NCBI RefSeq assembly: GCF_965227505.1
Contig: NZ_OZ245757.1
Location: 3,968,001 to 4,032,000 of the forward strand
Length of the DNA stretch: 64,000 bases
Reading direction: 5' to 3'
Source of the DNA: Pelagibius sp965227505
GTDB lineage: Bacteria > Pseudomonadota > Alphaproteobacteria > Kiloniellales > Kiloniellaceae
Positions 61,566 to 64,000 of the stretch are shown piece after piece (the first letter of the stretch is position 1; each line of letters starts with the position of its first letter). The translations under genes and the position numbers were made by a program. The notes below the pieces were generated by a model that worked only from the letters and a program-made list of their open reading frames with translations, did not search any database and was not told the DNA's origin.

Positions 61566-62114
61566 CTAACAAAGCGCCCGGCAGGCCGCCATAATGAAGC
61601 GGGCCCGTTCTGCCACGCCGGCCCGCGGCACCTCGATCAGGTCATAACCCAGTTCGCTGTAGGTCGCTGCCATGGCCCGGCAGGTGGCGGCGGCGACCTC
61701 CGCCGTCTGCTTGCGCTCCGAATCGCCGGTGAAGATCTCCGGCCAGGGCGGAAACAGAAAGACCCGCTGCGCATAGCGCTGGCCCTGCGCGGCCTTCAGG
61801 ATGTGCGCCGGAACCGGTAGCCCTTCCAGACGCAGATAGCCGACGATGTCCGGCAGGCCGCGGTCGAAGAACACGGAGCCGCTCCCCTCCGCCTGCGCAT
61901 CGAGGGCGCGCAGCTCCCAGGACAGCATGAGTTCGGCGTAGAGGGCGCGGTCGCGCCAGGGCAGGGCGGCCCCGTCGATTTCCATCTGCTGGCGGATGAT
62001 CGCGCGCCCGGCTTCCGCGGAGCAGCGATGGCCGGCGGCGCGCAGGACCTCGATCACGCTGGTCTTGCCGGCCCCCGGCCCGCCGGTGAGCACGACAAAG
62101 CGGTCATTGCGCAT
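61566..62114 (-). CDS. Small P-loop ATPase/kinase (AAA_28 type)
   Basis: 182 residues. Walker A GGPGAGKTSVIEVL (about 11-24); DRGLPDIVGYLRLEG; RVFLFPPWPEIFTGDSERKQT. AAA_28 proteins resemble nucleoside or small-molecule kinases, and YxxF-like features suggest phosphoryl transfer. Substrate unknown. No signal peptide. Confidence 0.85.
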   Translation of the reverse strand: MRNDRFVVLTGGPGAGKTSVIEVLRAAGHRCSAEAGRAIIRQQMEIDGAALPWRDRALYAELMLSWELRALDAQAEGSGSVFFDRGLPDIVGYLRLEGLPVPAHILKAAQGQRYAQRVFLFPPWPEIFTGDSERKQTAEVAAATCRAMAATYSELGYDLIEVPRAGVAERARFIMAACRALC

Positions 62115-62158
62115 GCGCGCAGTCCTTTGACGGTGGTGCTGGACGTGAGGGCTTGAAG

Positions 62159-62791
62159 TCAGGGGGCGGCGTAGCCCGCCGTCTTGTCCTTCAAGGCCGC
62201 AATCAAGGCGTCGAGGCCCTGGTTCTGGACGATGCTGCTGTATTCCGAACGGCGGGCGGCGATCTCCGAGTACTTGGCCTCCAGGAAGGTGTCGATAAGG
62301 CGCCAGCCGCCGCCCGTCTGGTCCGGTCGGGCGAGGTAGTCGATGGCGATGACCTCCCCGTCGGTCTTCACCAGTTGGTTCCTGACAAGGACGGTGCCGC
62401 GGCGCGCCGGCTGTTCGCCGGTGACCTCGAAGCGTTCGCCGGAGTAGCCGTCGAAGCGGTCGGCGAAGACGGCGATGCTGAAGGCGGTGAAGGCCTCGGT
62501 GAAGGCGGCCTGCTCCTCTGCGCTGGCCTTGCGCCAATGGCGGCCGAGGGCTGCCCGCGCCATGGCCGGAAAGTCGAAGACCGCCTCCAGGTCCGATGCC
62601 AGGCGGTCATAGCGACCCTGATAGCCCAGGTCCTCGGCCTCCTGCATCACCCCGATCAGGGCTGTGTTGAGGCGTTCGACGGTGGCGCCGGCGCTCTCCT
62701 CGGCCTGCGCCGCCGACATAGGCAGCCACAGGCAAAGCATGAGCGCCGCAAGGAACGATCCGGTTTTCCTGGGGGTTCGCGTCGGGAGCAT
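62159..62791 (-). CDS. hpnM: MlaC/HpnM-family periplasmic lipid-transport protein
   Basis: 210 residues. Signal peptide of about 30 residues ending AAQAEES; Tol_Tol_Ttg2/MlaC fold: DFPAMARAALGRHWRKASAEEQAAFTEAFTAF, GEVIAIDYLARPDQTGGGWRLIDTFLEAKYSEIAARRSEYSSIVQNQGLDALIAAL. Divergent from an hpnA-like gene, the usual neighbour of hpnM in hopanoid clusters, so a role in hopanoid trafficking to the outer membrane is more likely than general Mla function. Confidence 0.84.
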   Translation of the reverse strand: MLPTRTPRKTGSFLAALMLCLWLPMSAAQAEESAGATVERLNTALIGVMQEAEDLGYQGRYDRLASDLEAVFDFPAMARAALGRHWRKASAEEQAAFTEAFTAFSIAVFADRFDGYSGERFEVTGEQPARRGTVLVRNQLVKTDGEVIAIDYLARPDQTGGGWRLIDTFLEAKYSEIAARRSEYSSIVQNQGLDALIAALKDKTAGYAAP

Positions 62792-62877
62792 CTCTCAGAT
62801 GTACGGCTGGCGGGCGCACATGCAAGGGCTTTTCAGGTGCCTTGCCGTGACCCGCTCCCGCGGGCAAGCTGTCGGTC

Positions 62878-63870
62878 ATGACGACACTGGTGACCGGAGG
62901 CACGGGCTTCGTCGGCTCCGCCGTGGTGCGGGCGCTGATCGCGCGGGGCGAGCGGCCGCGCTGCCTGGTGCGCCCGGGCAGCGACCGGCGCAACCTGGAA
63001 GGGCTGGGCATCGAACTGGCCGAGGGCGATCTCACCCACGGCGAGTCGCTGGCGGAGGCCCTGAAGGGCTGCACGGCGTTGTTCCACGTTGCCGCCGACT
63101 ACCGCATCTGGGTGCGCGACCCGGAGAGCATGCACCGCGCCAACGTGGAAGGCACGCGCCAGCTGATGCAACAGGCGCTCAAGGAAGGGGTGGCGCGCAT
63201 CGTCTACACTTCCTCCGTCGCAGTGCTGGGCAAGGCGCCGGGCGGCGCGCCGGCCCACGAGGAAACGCCGGTGACCCTGGAGGACATGATCGGCGTCTAC
63301 AAGCGCTCCAAGTTCCTGGCCGAACGGGAGGTCCAGCGCCTGGAGCGGGAGGAGGGGCTGCCGGTGGTGACGGTCAACCCTTCGACGCCCATCGGGCCGC
63401 GCGACGTGAAGCCGACCCCCACCGGGCGCATGGTGGTGGAGGCGGCGGCCGGGCGTATGCCGGCCTTCGTCGACACCGGGCTGAACGTGGTCCACGTCGA
63501 CGACGTGGCGCAGGGCCATATGCAGGCCTATGACAGGGGCGCGGTGGGGCAGCGCTACGTGCTGGGCGGGGAGAACCTGGATCTCGCCGAGATCCTGGCG
63601 GTGGTGGCCGCGCGGCGCGGGCGCAAGGCGCCGAAGATCCGTCTGCCGCGTCGCCCGCTGATGCCGCTGGCCCACGTGGCGGAGACCTGGGCCCGGCTCA
63701 CCAAGGGGCCCGAGCCGCTGCTCACCGTCGACGGGCTCAAGATGGCCGCCCGGCCCATGTACTTCTCCCACGACAAGGCCGCCAAGGCCCTGGACTATCG
63801 CCCGCGCCCGGCCGCCGAGGCCATCCACGACGCCGTCGACTGGTTCGAGTCCGAGGGCTACCTGCGCTAG
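62878..63870 (+). CDS. hpnA: Hopanoid-associated sugar epimerase
   Basis: 330 residues. Extended SDR with TGGTGFVGSAVVRALIARG, catalytic YKRSK (Y-x3-K) and TSSVAVLG; HVAADYRIWVRDPESMHRANVEGTRQLMQQAL is characteristic of HpnA. NAD(P)-dependent epimerase/dehydratase linked to hopanoid side-chain modification. Its 86-bp shared upstream region with hpnM suggests joint regulation. Other hpn genes probably lie just outside the window. Confidence 0.9.
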   Translation: MTTLVTGGTGFVGSAVVRALIARGERPRCLVRPGSDRRNLEGLGIELAEGDLTHGESLAEALKGCTALFHVAADYRIWVRDPESMHRANVEGTRQLMQQALKEGVARIVYTSSVAVLGKAPGGAPAHEETPVTLEDMIGVYKRSKFLAEREVQRLEREEGLPVVTVNPSTPIGPRDVKPTPTGRMVVEAAAGRMPAFVDTGLNVVHVDDVAQGHMQAYDRGAVGQRYVLGGENLDLAEILAVVAARRGRKAPKIRLPRRPLMPLAHVAETWARLTKGPEPLLTVDGLKMAARPMYFSHDKAAKALDYRPRPAAEAIHDAVDWFESEGYLR

Positions 63871-63890
63871 AGGCTGCCCGCGCTGGCGTC

Positions 63891-63976
63891 CTTCGAGACG
63901 GCGCTGACGCGCCTCCTCAGGACGAGGCCTAAGCTGGCGCCTCATGGTGAGGAGCCACCGCAGGTGGCGTCTCGAA
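63891..63976. repeat. Dispersed palindromic element, copy 2
   Basis: CTTCGAGACG, hairpin GCGCTGACGCGC, CTCCTCAGGACGAGG; then CCTCATGGTGAGGAG, hairpin CCACCGCAGGTGG, CGTCTCGAA. Same layout as 24868-24968, with compensatory changes in the hairpins. Follows hpnA by 20 bp and may end its transcript. Confidence 0.82.
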
Positions 63977-64000
63977 CCATGGGTCCCGTGCCCCAATATC

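Overview
The window is a GC-rich (roughly two-thirds G+C), densely coding chromosomal segment from an alphaproteobacterium, most likely a Rhodospirillales-type marine or soil heterotroph. Several things point there: paired hopanoid genes (hpnM/hpnA-like), a candidate Irr-type iron-control element, a TRAP-fed hexuronate pathway, a beta-oxidation cluster whose FadB has the dehydrogenase domain before the hydratase domain, a MetZ direct-sulfhydrylation enzyme, and dispersed palindromic elements. No rRNA, tRNA, insertion sequence, prophage or CRISPR array was seen. The species assignment is inference.

Layout. 1-2.1 kb: 3'-truncated uxaC (glucuronate isomerase) and a FadR-type GntR regulator. 2.3-5.0 kb: a tight operon of a Cys4-tailed MarR regulator, an exported protoglobin, a redoxin and a class I glutamine amidotransferase. 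5.1-7.9 kb: hypotheticals, including a DUF2061 membrane protein behind a candidate Irr box. 8.0-15.8 kb: hexuronate block (Ldh2-family dehydrogenase, altronate dehydratase, second FadR-type regulator, TRAP DctP/Q/M, zinc alcohol dehydrogenase). 15.8-18.8 kb: TetR, MipA/OmpV porin-like protein, and a membrane-anchored fumarylacetoacetase-fold protein ending in a strong terminator. 19.1-26.8 kb: fatty-acid degradation (fadD, merR, fadA, fadB, acyl-CoA dehydrogenase). 26.9-29.7 kb: an SF2 helicase with C-terminal membrane segments.

29.8-45.6 kb is an accessory-looking stretch of small regulated modules. It holds several TetR or LysR regulators with visible palindromic operators, a secreted haloalkane-dehalogenase-like hydrolase, an amber-interrupted membrane gene, an SDR lacking its catalytic Tyr and Lys, an ECF sigma/anti-sigma pair, an alpha/beta hydrolase with no evident catalytic His, an AhpD/SDR/GST operon, a DMT exporter, a probable orphan small RNA, and an aldo/keto reductase. 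45.7-50.8 kb: an aldo/keto reductase fused in frame to DUF4279, an ABC importer (TrpX/Y/Z-like), and an AbrB/Doc toxin-antitoxin pair behind a 34-bp perfect palindrome. 50.8-57.3 kb: LysE exporter, unknowns, a large MscS channel, and a Tat-exported peptide-type binding protein. 57.4-61.5 kb: rhodanese, metZ and a MetE-like methyltransferase. 61.6-64 kb: small ATPase, hpnM and hpnA, closing with a dispersed palindromic element.

The best candidates for something under-described are the MarR/protoglobin/redoxin/amidotransferase operon, the membrane-anchored SF2 helicase, the orphan small RNA at about 43.0 kb, and ~15-bp tandem repeats that repeatedly straddle stop codons. Several regulators can be tied to explicit operators from the sequence alone.
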